A stretch of DNA of 64,000 nt from Phycisphaerae bacterium (GCA_017993835.1 JAGOLX010000003.1:62001-126000); one strand, 5' to 3'. Counted from the stretch's first letter, positions 1-8,713 are shown. Program-made: numbers and translations. The notes: a model not told the origin generated them from the sequence alone.

Positions 1-181
1 GATGTGACCGATGAGCACTTCCAGCAGGCGGCGCAAAATCCGGCGCACTTGGCGCAAGAAGCGACTCAGTATGCCGCCGCATGTCACTGCATAGGCCCGA
101 GCGAGAACCAGCAGGAAGACCACGAAAACGCCGATTTCGCGATTAGCGGGCTGGAAAACGAACGCAGAAAAAAAGCGGGAA
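1..181 (-). other. Window edge downstream of the tRNA; possible start of an unidentified ORF
   Basis: The minus strand stays open from the tRNA to the window edge in one frame. From a possible GTG at 123 it would encode a hydrophobic stretch (VVFLLVLARAYAV) followed by an Arg-rich stretch, which could be the start of a membrane protein. There is no convincing ribosome binding site, and only about 41 codons are visible. A run of seven T on the minus strand lies about 8 bases past the tRNA 3' end, with no hairpin other than the tRNA itself. The plus-strand ORF here runs through the tRNA and is not credible. Confidence 0.2.
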
Positions 182-255
182 TGGGCGGCAGAGGACTTGA
201 ACCTCTGACCCCCAGCGTGTCGAGCTGGTGCTCTAGCCATCTGAGCTAGCCGCCC
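182..255 (-). tRNA. tRNA-Val (anticodon GAC)
   Basis: The reverse complement folds into a full cloverleaf of 74 nt: acceptor stem GGGCGGC/GCCGCCC with discriminator A, D arm GCTC/GAGC, anticodon stem CCAGC/GCTGG around loop TCGACAC, and T arm AGAGG/CCTCT around TTCAAGT. Loop positions 34-36 read GAC, so it decodes GUC/GUU valine. The CCA end is not encoded and must be added by nucleotidyltransferase. Position 33 is C where U is nearly universal. The gene lies downstream of the pilus operon on the same strand and has its own promoter-like sequence. Confidence 0.95.
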
Positions 256-274
256 AAGACCGAAGTCTGGGCAC

Positions 275-303
275 AGTATCGCCGACCGCGATGGAAAAAG
301 CAA
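275..303 (-). promoter_or_regulatory. Candidate sigma-70 promoter of the tRNA-Val gene
   Basis: On the minus strand TTGCTT (298-303) and GATACT (275-280) are separated by exactly 17 bases. The predicted start is about 13 bases before the mature tRNA 5' end, as expected for a stable RNA gene. It also lies just past the end of the pilus operon, so the tRNA can be expressed on its own. Confidence 0.5.
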
Positions 304-330
304 GCAATTATTTTGGGGATCGAGGAGGAT

Positions 331-804
331 TTAGGTTCCCAGGTTCCGGCGGACCACCGCGGCCCCGGAAATCGTGCGACGGACGTTGCCGCTCTGGACC
401 GTCAACGAAATCTGCACGCTCTTGTAGTCCGTGCCGTCATCCGTGGCCGTCTTGGTGAACGTGGCAGCGGTCACGTTGTCGCAGAGTACATAGTCGGTGC
501 CATCCTGCGTCAGATACAGCTTCTGGTTCAGGAACTTGTAGGTGGTGTCCACCCCCGCCGACGTAAAGAAGCTGCACTCGGTTTGGTTGGCCAACTCAGC
601 GATGTCGAAGTTGATGCCCGTGCGAATTTGAGCGGTCATTCGAGTCAGCGCCTGCCTGGCGCCGTTGATCGCGCGGAACATGTCCTCGTTCTCGCCATAA
701 TTGATTGCGGAGGCGTTGATCGCGGCGGCGATGGCCGCCAGCAGGATCGCCGAGATGGCCAGACCGATCAGGCACTCGACCAGCGTGAAACCTCTGTTCT
801 TCAT
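331..804 (-). CDS. Minor prepilin, GspJ/PilW-like
   Basis: A 157-residue type IV prepilin. The leader MKNRG is followed by FTLVECLIGLAISAILLAAI: prepilin peptidase would cut after the Gly, mature residue 1 is Phe, and the conserved Glu is at mature position 5. The hydrophobic N-terminal helix is followed by a globular domain ending in a beta-rich stretch, as in GspJ/PilW-type minor pilins, but the exact class is not certain. The start at 804 is chosen because the leader begins there; an in-frame extension to 942 overlaps the upstream gene. It is the last gene of the pilus operon, 16 bases after the other minor prepilin, and probably helps prime or cap the pilus. Confidence 0.88.
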   Translation of the reverse strand: MKNRGFTLVECLIGLAISAILLAAIAAAINASAINYGENEDMFRAINGARQALTRMTAQIRTGINFDIAELANQTECSFFTSAGVDTTYKFLNQKLYLTQDGTDYVLCDNVTAATFTKTATDDGTDYKSVQISLTVQSGNVRRTISGAAVVRRNLGT

Positions 805-820
805 GGCTCCCACTCCCCTG

Positions 821-1336
821 TCAGTAGTTCGCCCGGATCCAGCTCGCGGACACGAGTTGCCGCCCGTTCTGGCGGACCACGACGCTGACCCGCAGGAAGG
901 CACTGCCGTTGTCGGCGACCACGGTATCGAAGTTCGATGCACTGACGTTCTGGACCGTCACCTCCTGAGCGAATGTGGAGAACTCGGTCAGAACGGTCCT
1001 CGTGGCGCTGATCGGGCCGCCGAGGGAGCTGCTGTTGAAGCCGTCGAAGTCGTCGAGGTCGTCGTAGGTGGCCCAGGTGGCCTCCTTCGTGTCGAAGCCG
1101 GTTTCCGTCTCCGGATCGATTACCGGCAGCATCGCAGTCAGCTCGCGGATCTGCTCGGCCAGGAACTCCGCGGTGGACATGTCGGTCCCGGCGGCGTTGG
1201 CCATGGTGAACGAGCTGTTGGCGCCGACGAGACCCGCAATGGCCAGCCCGACCAGAAGGGTTGCGATCAGTACTTCAATCAGGGTGAATCCCTGGATCGA
1301 TCTTCGATGTTTGATTTTTGACGTGTGATCTTTCAT
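821..1336 (-). CDS. Minor prepilin, GspI/PilV-like
   Basis: A 171-residue type IV prepilin with leader MKDHTSKIKHRRSIQG and mature N-terminus FTLIEVLIATLLVGLAIAGL, with Glu at mature position 5. The rest is a soluble domain with no recognisable enzyme motif. The size and order (before a GspJ/PilW-like gene) fit a GspI/PilV minor pilin. An in-frame start at 1372 exists, but its extra residues come from an AT-rich quasi-repeat, so 1336 is preferred. It follows pilC after 76 bases of that repeat and is probably cotranscribed with it. Confidence 0.87.
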   Translation of the reverse strand: MKDHTSKIKHRRSIQGFTLIEVLIATLLVGLAIAGLVGANSSFTMANAAGTDMSTAEFLAEQIRELTAMLPVIDPETETGFDTKEATWATYDDLDDFDGFNSSSLGGPISATRTVLTEFSTFAQEVTVQNVSASNFDTVVADNGSAFLRVSVVVRQNGRQLVSASWIRANY

Positions 1337-1412
1337 TTTTGATTCGCGATTGGAAGAGCTGAATTCGAACATCTCACTTCAAACATCACACTTCCCACTT
1401 CGCACTTGCCTT
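1306..1412. repeat. AT-rich quasi-repeat (copy 1)
   Basis: Short words such as tgatttttga, tttcatttttgatt and cgcgattgg, followed by catctcacttc / catcacacttc / cccacttcgcacttg, make this stretch much more AT-rich and repetitive than its surroundings. Similar word-salad appears at about 40686, 40837, 46701 and 56396. It fills the pilC-prepilin gap and runs into the leader of the downstream prepilin (SKIKHRRSIQ). The function is unknown. Confidence 0.5.
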
Positions 1413-2624
1413 TCACTTTCCCGAAACCAGGCTCGACATCTTGAAGATCGGCAGAATGATGCTCATCGCGATGAAGCCGACGAGGCATCCCATGCAGACG
1501 ATCATGATGGGTTCGATCATCGAGGTCACCGCTTTGATCACGGCCTTGAGTTCGCGTCCATAGAAGTTGGAGATGTCGCGGAGCACGTCCGCCATGTTGC
1601 CGGAGTCCTCGCCGGAACGAATCATCTGCACGACGCTGCTGGGCATCAGCTTGGATTGCGCGAGGGCCGCGGCGACCTTCTTGCCTTGTCGCACCTCCTC
1701 GTAGACGAACAGCCACATTTCCTTGTAGAGGATGTTGCCCGAGATATGGGCGGTGATCGACAGGGTGTTGAGAATCGGCACGCCGGCGCGGGTCAGCACG
1801 CCCATGGTGTGCAGGCCGCGAGTGATGTACAGGCTCCGGCACAACGTGCGAATCAGCGGAAGGACCAGCTTGGTCCTGTCCCACCACAGACGACCTATCG
1901 TCGTGCCGATGAAGAAGTAGAAACCCCAAATGGCCGCGCCGATGCACGGGATGATCGCGTACCACCAATGGCGAAGGAACGCGCTGGTCGCCATCAGGAT
2001 GATGGTCGGCATCGGCAGGAGGTTCTCCTTGCCACGGAAGATCGCGGTGAAGCGGGGCAGCACGAAGCACAGCAGGAAGACCGTCACGCTCACCGCCATG
2101 ACGGCGATGATGACCGGGTAGACCATCGCGCTCTTGACCTGCGAACGGGTCTCGGCCTCCTCGTCGAGATACTCGGCGAGCTTCTGCAGCATGTCGCTGA
2201 GCGAGCCGGAAGCTTCGGCCGCCGCCACCATGTTGATGTAGAGATTCGTGAAGACCTGCGGATGCTCCGCGAGGGACTGGGAGAAGCTGTTGCCCTCCTC
2301 GATGCGGGTCTTCAGATCGCGAATCACCGCCTTGAACTTCTGGTTGTCCTGCTGGCTGGCGATGCCGTCGAGGGCGTCCTGGAGGCTGATGCCGGCGCGA
2401 ATCATGACGGCCAACTGACTGGTGAAATGGAGAATGTCCTTGCGGCTGGGCCCAAATTCGACGCGGAACCCTCGCAGCTTGTCCACCATGGATCCGCCGC
2501 CGGCGTTCTCCGCGCCCCCGTGGCTGTAGCCGCGAGCGCCGTCGCCGGAACCACGATGACTGGTGCCCTGCCAGCTTTCGGATGCGGCAGCTTCTTCCTG
2601 ACGGGAAATCGTCTGTGTTGCCAT
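1413..2624 (-). CDS. pilC: Type IV pilus inner-membrane platform protein PilC (GspF family)
   Basis: At 403 residues this has the normal family length. PilC sits in the inner membrane under the growing pilus and couples PilB/PilT motion to pilin insertion or removal. After a polar Gly/Ser-rich N-terminus there are two copies of the GspF domain (about 60-185 and 265-390). Membrane segments are near YPVIIAVMAVSVTVFLLC, WWYAIIPCIGAAIWGFYFF and IMIVCMGCLVGFIAMSII. Landmarks are FTSQLAVMIRAGISLQDAL and TMGVLTRAGVPILNTL, typical of each repeat. GGAGAA lies five bases before the ATG. It starts 12 bases after pilT. Confidence 0.95.
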   Translation of the reverse strand: MATQTISRQEEAAASESWQGTSHRGSGDGARGYSHGGAENAGGGSMVDKLRGFRVEFGPSRKDILHFTSQLAVMIRAGISLQDALDGIASQQDNQKFKAVIRDLKTRIEEGNSFSQSLAEHPQVFTNLYINMVAAAEASGSLSDMLQKLAEYLDEEAETRSQVKSAMVYPVIIAVMAVSVTVFLLCFVLPRFTAIFRGKENLLPMPTIILMATSAFLRHWWYAIIPCIGAAIWGFYFFIGTTIGRLWWDRTKLVLPLIRTLCRSLYITRGLHTMGVLTRAGVPILNTLSITAHISGNILYKEMWLFVYEEVRQGKKVAAALAQSKLMPSSVVQMIRSGEDSGNMADVLRDISNFYGRELKAVIKAVTSMIEPIMIVCMGCLVGFIAMSIILPIFKMSSLVSGK

Positions 2625-2636
2625 CTGGGTTCTCCG

Positions 2637-3746
2637 TTACCTCGTCGCACCCACCGCGGGCGCCTTGGACGAATCGTTGAGTTTGCCGGCGGCGACGAGG
2701 ATCTTTTCCATCTTGCCGGGATTGCTCGACCGCACGATGGCCTCGTCCCGGTCGATGAATCCCTTGAAGTACATCTCCGCGATGCTGTTGTCCATGCTCT
2801 GCATACCCAGTCGGCGCGAGGTCTCGATGATGTTCGGGATCTCGTAAATCCGGTTCTCGCGGATGCAGTTTCGCGTGGCGGAGGTGCATAGCAGGATCTC
2901 GGTGCAGGGCACCATGCCCGGCTGGTCGATTCGCCTGAACAGGGTCTGGGAAATGACCGCCTGAAGCGTGTTCGCCAGCATGGTGCGGATCTGGTTCTGC
3001 TGCCCCGCCGGATAGATGTCGATGATACGCTCGATGCTCTGCGGCGCGTTGATCGTGTGCAGCGTGCTGAACACCAGGTGGCCGGTCTCGGCCGCCGTAA
3101 TGGTGAAACTCGTCGTTTCAAGGTCGCGCATTTCGCCGACCATGATGATGTCCGGGTCCTGACGCAACGCGTGACGCAGACCCGACGCGAAGTTCGGGCA
3201 GTCGGAGCCGATTTCCCGCTGCTCGATCATGCACTTCTCGTTTTCGAGGTGGTACTCGACCGGGTCCTCCAGCGTGATGATGCGTTTGCTGTACCGCGAG
3301 TTGATCAGTCCGATCATGGCGGCCAGCGAGGTGCTCTTGCCGGAGCCGGTGTGGCCGGTGACGAGCACGAGTCCGCGAGGCAGGTCCGTCAGTTCCTTGA
3401 CGATCGGCGGCAGGTGCAGATCGTCGATCGTGTGGACCTGATTGGGGATGACACGGAACGAAATCGCCACGGTGTCGCGCTGGTAGTGGGCGTTGACGCG
3501 GAACCGGTGCCCCCCGGTGATGGACGTCGAGAAGTCCAGGTCGCGATTCTCGTCGTATCGTTTCATCTTCTCCGGCCCGACCATGGCCAACACCATTGCC
3601 CGCGCGTCCTGATTCGTCAGCGGCGGACAGTCCATGTCGATCAGCTCGGTGTCTTTGCGCAACACCGGGGGCATGCCCACGTTGATGTGCACGTCGCTGG
3701 CGTGATTCTCGATGGCGGCTGCCAAGACCTCTTTGATGTCAATCAT
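2637..3746 (-). CDS. pilT: Pilus retraction ATPase PilT
   Basis: A 369-residue hexameric ATPase that powers pilus retraction from the cytoplasmic side. It starts with the PilT-type N-terminal domain (MIDIKEVLAAAIENHASDVH). Walker A GHTGSGKST is near residue 130, the Asp box is ITLEDPVEYH, Walker B is IIMVGEMRD, and the His box is GHLVFSTLHT; all look intact. The length and the lack of the GspE N-terminal domain separate it from PilB. It lies 35 bases after pilB and 12 before pilC. The C-terminus (GKLNDSSKAPAVGATR) is short and unstructured. Confidence 0.95.
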   Translation of the reverse strand: MIDIKEVLAAAIENHASDVHINVGMPPVLRKDTELIDMDCPPLTNQDARAMVLAMVGPEKMKRYDENRDLDFSTSITGGHRFRVNAHYQRDTVAISFRVIPNQVHTIDDLHLPPIVKELTDLPRGLVLVTGHTGSGKSTSLAAMIGLINSRYSKRIITLEDPVEYHLENEKCMIEQREIGSDCPNFASGLRHALRQDPDIIMVGEMRDLETTSFTITAAETGHLVFSTLHTINAPQSIERIIDIYPAGQQNQIRTMLANTLQAVISQTLFRRIDQPGMVPCTEILLCTSATRNCIRENRIYEIPNIIETSRRLGMQSMDNSIAEMYFKGFIDRDEAIVRSSNPGKMEKILVAAGKLNDSSKAPAVGATR

Positions 3747-3781
3747 ATGTTCATCCCGTCCTGAAGGCTGACTCGATGGGA

Positions 3782-5659
3782 TCAGCGGATGTTTTCCACA
3801 AATTCCTCGTCCTCGCTCTGCCCGTACACCTCGGTGACGCGGAGGACCTCTTCAATCGTGGTGATTCCCTGCCGGACCTTCTTCATGCCGTCGTCGTAGA
3901 GCGCGTCGCGACCGCTCTCGCGGAACGCCCGGCGCATGTTGTTCACCGACGAGTCCTTGTTGACCATGTCGCGGAATTTCTCATCCATAATGAGCAGCTC
4001 GAAGATACCGGCTCGACCCACGTATCCGGACCCACGGCAGGCGTCACAGCCTTTTCCGTGGACGAGCTCATTGGCGTTGATGCCCGCTCGCTCGAAGTAC
4101 TTGAGCATCTGATCGGGGGCCTTGTACGGCTCCTTGCACTTGCTGCAGATCCGTCGCACCAGTCGTTGGGCGAGGACCGCGTTCATGGAGGCCGCGAGCA
4201 GATAGGGCTCGATGCCGATGTTCACCAGTCGCGTGACGGCCGTAGCCGCGTCGTTGGTGTGCAAGGTCGAAAGAACCAGGTGGCCCGTCAAGGCCGCCTG
4301 GACTGCGATTCTCGCTGTTTCGTTATCGCGGATTTCGCCGACCATGATCACGTCGGGGTCCTGTCGCAACAAGCTGCGCAGCGCCGCGGCAAACGTCAGG
4401 CCGGTCTTCTCGTTGACCTGCACCTGGTTGCAGAAATCCAGCTCGTATTCGACCGGGTCCTCGACCGTGGAGACGTTGAGCTTGTCGCCGTCCATCTCGC
4501 CCAGGGCGGAATAGAGGGTCGTGCTCTTGCCCGACCCCGTCGGTCCGGTCACCAGGAGGATTCCGTGAGGCAGCTTCACCTGCTCGCGGAAGGCTTCGCA
4601 GACATCCGGCTCCATGCCCATGTACTCGAGGCCGTGCCGGATGGATTTGCTGTCCAGAATACGAATCACGGTCTTCTCGCCGTGATTGAGGGGCAACGTG
4701 GAGACACGCAGATCGATCGCCCGGCCTCCGATAATCGCGGCCACCTTGCCGTCCTGCGGCACGCGCCGCTCGGAGATGTCCAGGTTGGCCATGATCTTGA
4801 TACGAGAGACGATGGCCGGGTGCATCTTCTGCGGCGCCTGCATGGCCTCGAAGAGGACGCCGTCGATGCGATAGCGGATCTTCGTCTGCTTTTCCTTGGG
4901 TTCGATGTGAATATCGCTGGCCCCTTCGCGGACCGCGTTGCTGATCAGGTAGTTGACGAATTTGATGACCGGAGACTGGCCGGCCATCTGCTCGAGGTCC
5001 TCCGAGATGTCTTCGACGTCCTGGACGACCTCGACCTCGGTCATGTCGCTGATGATGTCGTCGAGCACGCACTCGGTGGGCTGCTCGCGGAACGCTTCAC
5101 AAACGGCGACGATGTCTTCCGGCGTGCAGACCAGCACGCGAAGCTCCATCCCGGTCTGACGCTTGACGTCCTCGACCGCGAAGATGTTGGCCGGCTCACT
5201 CGTGGCGACGATCAGCTTGCCGGCGTCCATCGAGATCGGAACGATGTTGCTTCTGGCGATGAAGTCCGCATCGAGCTTCTGGAACGCCTGCTTGTCCACA
5301 TCCTGCGGCGTGATTCGACGGAACTCCAGGCCGTTGAGTCGGGCCTTCGCCTCGAGGACGTCGTTGGCGCCGATGACGCCCTCCTTGAGCAGCATCGACG
5401 TGGGATCGGTTCCGCCTTTGCTCAGGGTCTCGCGACGCAGGCGGCCGTACTGCTCGTCGGTGATCTTGTTCATCTCGAGCAGGACATCCACCACATCGCG
5501 CACGTGCGCACAGCTCGTCGGCTCGGGAGAATACAGATCGCACAGTCCGCGCACCTCGGCATCGTCCGGATAGATGGGGATGGAGGCGGGCGCACTCTGC
5601 CCCGAGCGGCTCGCCGCCGGGGCCTTCGTCTTGTCTCTGGCGGATAGGAATCGTAGCAT
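3782..5659 (-). CDS. pilB: Pilus extension ATPase PilB (GspE family)
   Basis: A 625-residue assembly ATPase. The N-terminal MshEN/GspE-II region (about 50-190) is followed by the N2D domain with VREGASDIHIEPKE, Walker A GPTGSGKST near residue 372, the Asp box TVEDPVEYE, Walker B VIMVGEIRD and the His box GHLVLSTLHTND. A tetracysteine zinc motif is present (CSKCKEPY and CDACRGSGYVGR). The ATG at 5659 shares one base with the stop of the upstream gene (TAATG), so translation is probably coupled; a longer in-frame start at 5737 would overlap that gene and is not favoured. Every catalytic element looks intact, unlike the second GspE-like protein at 48619. Confidence 0.95.
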   Translation of the reverse strand: MLRFLSARDKTKAPAASRSGQSAPASIPIYPDDAEVRGLCDLYSPEPTSCAHVRDVVDVLLEMNKITDEQYGRLRRETLSKGGTDPTSMLLKEGVIGANDVLEAKARLNGLEFRRITPQDVDKQAFQKLDADFIARSNIVPISMDAGKLIVATSEPANIFAVEDVKRQTGMELRVLVCTPEDIVAVCEAFREQPTECVLDDIISDMTEVEVVQDVEDISEDLEQMAGQSPVIKFVNYLISNAVREGASDIHIEPKEKQTKIRYRIDGVLFEAMQAPQKMHPAIVSRIKIMANLDISERRVPQDGKVAAIIGGRAIDLRVSTLPLNHGEKTVIRILDSKSIRHGLEYMGMEPDVCEAFREQVKLPHGILLVTGPTGSGKSTTLYSALGEMDGDKLNVSTVEDPVEYELDFCNQVQVNEKTGLTFAAALRSLLRQDPDVIMVGEIRDNETARIAVQAALTGHLVLSTLHTNDAATAVTRLVNIGIEPYLLAASMNAVLAQRLVRRICSKCKEPYKAPDQMLKYFERAGINANELVHGKGCDACRGSGYVGRAGIFELLIMDEKFRDMVNKDSSVNNMRRAFRESGRDALYDDGMKKVRQGITTIEEVLRVTEVYGQSEDEEFVENIR

Positions 5660-6378
5660 TATTCGGACAGCTTCAATGTAATGGTCAGATCTGTGGTTCC
5701 CGACGCGCTGGGCCCCGAGGTTCCCTCGGGCGACCAAACCAGCTCGACGCTGGTGCTGCCGATCTGGGTGATCGTGAAGCCTTCGATGACGTCGCCCTGG
5801 CGGAGGATCTGGTCGTTGATCATGCAGGAGTGACCGTCATCCGACCGCATGATGCTCAGCAGTTTCAGCGTATTGGCCTGCTCCTGCATTTTCTGTCGTC
5901 GGATCGATTCGGCCTGCGCCTGGGGGTCGATCTCCGCGACGGCGCCGCCCTTGATCCCCTTCATGGTCCCTTCCACCTGAAAAGGGTTCTTCACGAGCTC
6001 GCCCACCCGCACCTGGCAGACGTCGGAGAACTCGTAGAACTTCTGGATGATCTCGTCCATTCGACCGGCCATTTCCGATCGGATGCCGGTCAGCCGGCCG
6101 ATCGCGGCCTCGATCTTCGTTTCGTCGTTCACGGATTGCTTGGCCGACGCCGCCTGAGGCTGGCTCTTGCGAATCATGAACAGCAGGCAGACAAGACCGA
6201 TGGCAACCAGGATGGCCACCAGGACGGTGCTTCGCCGGACATTCTTGCTGTTGGCGGCAACGGTAAGGAACTCCTGGGCATCCGGACTGCCGACGGGACC
6301 GGCGCCCTGCGGACTCGTCCCGGCCGACGAATGATCGGATGGATTTCCGGCTCCCTGTTCATGCATGAAAGACAGCAT
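5659..6378 (-). CDS. PilP/GspC-like pilus alignment protein
   Basis: 239 residues. A polar N-terminus is followed by one membrane helix (about 50-69, TVLVAILVAIGLVCLLFMI), a predicted helical linker, and a C-terminal beta-rich domain (about 160-239). That domain contains LLSIMRSDDGHSCMINDQIL and GDVIEGFTITQIGSTSVEL, which resembles the PilP/GspC homology region that contacts the secretin. Its position between pilO and pilB supports this. It has no lipobox, so it is anchored by a helix and not as the lipoprotein PilP of proteobacteria. GGAG lies seven bases before the ATG at 6378. Function is inferred from context and weak similarity. Confidence 0.7.
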   Translation of the reverse strand: MLSFMHEQGAGNPSDHSSAGTSPQGAGPVGSPDAQEFLTVAANSKNVRRSTVLVAILVAIGLVCLLFMIRKSQPQAASAKQSVNDETKIEAAIGRLTGIRSEMAGRMDEIIQKFYEFSDVCQVRVGELVKNPFQVEGTMKGIKGGAVAEIDPQAQAESIRRQKMQEQANTLKLLSIMRSDDGHSCMINDQILRQGDVIEGFTITQIGSTSVELVWSPEGTSGPSASGTTDLTITLKLSE

Positions 6379-6446
6379 AAGTCAACTCCATCAATGCCTT
6401 GCCTGGGGGATGGCCATGGTTGTTCGCCATGCAACGCCTCCGGCGA

Positions 6447-6983
6447 TCAGGCGGTCTTGTTCTGAAAGAAAATGCTCAGGATGAACTCCGCTCCGATTTC
6501 GCCCTCGCTCTCGTTCTGCTTGTCGAGCTTGAGCTCCCGCAGCTTCATGATGCGAGGCAGCTTCTCCAGCTCCAGCAGGAACGAGTAGAAGGAGGTGAAA
6601 TCGCCCACGAGCTTCATCGTCATCGGCTGCTCGACATAGCCGTTGGCGTCCTTCTGCTGGAGGGTTTTGATCGTCTTGGGCTTGAGCCCCTGCTTCTGGG
6701 CGATGACCGTGACCTGTTCCAGGACCTTGTGCACCTCGCTGGTCGGAGGGAGCTTGCTCTCGAAGAACCGCACGGCCTCCTGGAGCTGCTCGACCTGCTT
6801 GTTGAAGTCCTCCGCCTGGGAGGTGGCCTCCTCGAAGTCCGCCAGTTTCGCCCGCTTCCCCTCGACCCGGCGCTTTGCTTCGGCCAAATCCTGGTTGGCC
6901 GGCTTGATCATGTACTGATATCCTGCGGCCGTCACGCCCACCAGCAGGATGAAGAAGATCGCTTGTCTCAAACCGCTCGTCAT
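6447..6983 (-). CDS. pilO: Pilus assembly protein PilO
   Basis: 178 residues: a short cytoplasmic tail, one membrane helix (about 8-24), a coiled-coil (about 30-90, rich in Lys, Glu and Gln) and a ferredoxin-like C-terminal domain. This is the PilO plan; PilO pairs with PilN in the inner-membrane alignment complex. Start choice: an upstream in-frame GTG at 6998 exists, but the sequence GGGAG that begins inside it lies eight bases before the ATG at 6983, so it is the ribosome binding site for the shorter form. It follows pilN by 57 bases. Confidence 0.9.
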   Translation of the reverse strand: MTSGLRQAIFFILLVGVTAAGYQYMIKPANQDLAEAKRRVEGKRAKLADFEEATSQAEDFNKQVEQLQEAVRFFESKLPPTSEVHKVLEQVTVIAQKQGLKPKTIKTLQQKDANGYVEQPMTMKLVGDFTSFYSFLLELEKLPRIMKLRELKLDKQNESEGEIGAEFILSIFFQNKTA

Positions 6984-7040
6984 GATATCTGCTCCCACAA
7001 TCCCAGGCTTTCCACGCGACGCATCGCACCGCGGAGCCTG

Positions 7041-7760
7041 CTAGAACTGGTACACGGTGTTCTCCGCCGTGGCCCGGATTTCGTCGATGTCCTCTTTGGT
7101 CAGATGAATCTCCGGACTCAGCATGGCCGTGAGCTTGAACTGGCGAAATGCGACGTCCTCGACCTTCTTCTCCTTCGACTCGACCAGCGCCACCTCCTCC
7201 AGCAGGATCGAGCCCCCGAGGTGTTCGATGTACGCGGCAACCTGAAGATCGCTGGGCGCGATCCCCTCGATGTCCATCCGGACCGACATCGCCTTCTCCG
7301 CCGAGGGGGCGGTCTGCACATCGCCGGCCGCCTTCGCCTGCGCCGCCTGGTACTTGGTCTTGGCCGCCCTGTTCTCCGTGGCCCTCGCCTTTTCTTCCTT
7401 CTGAATCAGGCCGAACTTGGTCAGGGACACGCCGGCCGGCAAACTGTTCGTCAGCGAGGCCAGCAGCACGCTTCGCGGGACGGGCTCCAGCAGCTCGGCG
7501 GTCGTCAGAGCGGTCCGCATCATCTCCTTGCGCTTCGTCTGGAGATCCTCGAACTGCCTGATAGACTGTTCCAGCCGCGTCATCTTGGCGTTCACGAGCG
7601 CCTCCTCGGCACGGCAGGCCCGCTGGCGAATCTTGATCGTCACAAAAGAGCCACCCAGAGCCGCCATCACGACCGAGAACAGGATCAGACACATCAGGTT
7701 GGCCCTGCGCGATTCGTTGCTCTGGATATAGTCATCCGGTACAAAGTTTATGTTCGGCAT
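7041..7760 (-). CDS. pilN: Pilus assembly protein PilN
   Basis: 239 residues. The N-terminus MPNINFVPDDYIQS matches the INxxP motif by which PilN docks on PilM. It is followed by one membrane helix (21-42), a coiled-coil, and a periplasmic ferredoxin-like domain that carries an Ala/Lys-rich insertion (about 140-165). The chosen ATG at 7760 gives the docking motif right at the N-terminus; an extension to 7877 would overlap pilM. It starts 14 bases after pilM. Confidence 0.92.
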   Translation of the reverse strand: MPNINFVPDDYIQSNESRRANLMCLILFSVVMAALGGSFVTIKIRQRACRAEEALVNAKMTRLEQSIRQFEDLQTKRKEMMRTALTTAELLEPVPRSVLLASLTNSLPAGVSLTKFGLIQKEEKARATENRAAKTKYQAAQAKAAGDVQTAPSAEKAMSVRMDIEGIAPSDLQVAAYIEHLGGSILLEEVALVESKEKKVEDVAFRQFKLTAMLSPEIHLTKEDIDEIRATAENTVYQF

Positions 7761-7774
7761 CGTTCTGTCTCCAC

Positions 7775-8713
7775 CTAACTGAGACTCAGCCCAAAGGCCA
7801 GGGCCCAGCTCACTGTGCCATTCCTTCGTTCCAGCCCGCAGCGATCCGGATCCTGAACCTCCACGGCCGCCATGCAATCGCCCATCTGCGCCTGGACTTC
7901 CAACTGCTTTGCGACGGTACGGTAGATGTCCGCATCGACGGCCAGCCCGGAGAGAAAGATCAGGCGTTCAATCTGGACATTCTTGTACAACGAGAGGAAC
8001 TCCCGCCGGCCCGCGGTCAGTTCCATGACGAGCCGTCCTACGGCCGCTTCGTCCTTGAATTGTCGGGAACCAATGGGCACATAACACGCGTAGAGCGGGT
8101 TCTTGTGCCGACTGATCACGACGTGCGTGCAGTCGGGCTGGATGTCGAGCAGCAGGACGATCGCGTCCAGGTCCGTCTTGCGCCGCCCGAAGAACTGGGC
8201 GTAGCAATTCGCCAGCGCCAGCGGCCACACGCCGATGGACTTGATCGCCAGTCCCGCCCTCTCGTAGATCGCCAGATGCCGGTCGATCACAGTCCGCTCG
8301 GCGGCCAGCACGATCACATTATCCTGCTCGGCCGGGATGTACTTGATCAGGGTGTTCTTCTGAATCGGCTCGAACGGCAGCTTCTGCTTGATCTTCGCGA
8401 AGATGGCGTCCTCGATCTTGCCGTCGAACTTCTTCGGCCACTTCAGATGATCGATGAAGACCTCGCTGGCAGGCAGAGCCGCGACGACGTCTTTGCTCTT
8501 GAATCGCCCGTTGGCCGTCGATTCGCGCATCGCGTCAATCGCCCAGCGCTGCCATCGCGCCGTGCCCGCCGTGACGTCCGCGGGACGACCGACGCACACG
8601 CCGGCGATCAGATGCGTCTGTTCCGTGCCGTTCGCCAACTGGGCCAGCTTTACACAGTCGCTGCCCAAATCGACCCCGATGAGATACGAGTTTTTCTTGC
8701 CAAATCCAAACAT
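7775..8713 (-). CDS. pilM: Pilus assembly protein PilM (actin-like ATPase)
   Basis: 312 residues of the actin/FtsA-like fold. The phosphate-1 loop is visible as IGVDLGSDCVKLAQL (12-26), then VVAALPASEVFIDHL (76-90) and a second nucleotide-site region LDAIVLLLDIQPDCTHVVI. PilM forms a cytoplasmic ring that binds the PilN tail. It is the first gene of the operon, with the candidate promoter about 180 bases upstream. The C-terminal GTVSWALAFGLSLS is the usual family ending. Confidence 0.92.
   Translation of the reverse strand: MFGFGKKNSYLIGVDLGSDCVKLAQLANGTEQTHLIAGVCVGRPADVTAGTARWQRWAIDAMRESTANGRFKSKDVVAALPASEVFIDHLKWPKKFDGKIEDAIFAKIKQKLPFEPIQKNTLIKYIPAEQDNVIVLAAERTVIDRHLAIYERAGLAIKSIGVWPLALANCYAQFFGRRKTDLDAIVLLLDIQPDCTHVVISRHKNPLYACYVPIGSRQFKDEAAVGRLVMELTAGRREFLSLYKNVQIERLIFLSGLAVDADIYRTVAKQLEVQAQMGDCMAAVEVQDPDRCGLERRNGTVSWALAFGLSLS

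Noticed and set aside
4-249. 81-codon plus-strand frame at the window start
   Set aside because: It runs straight through the tRNA-Val gene and has no ribosome binding site.
3776-5647. 623-codon plus-strand open frame opposite pilB
   Set aside because: It is an antisense shadow: pilB on the minus strand is a clear full-length family member, and the plus frame encodes an Arg/Asp/His/Val-rich sequence with no domain.
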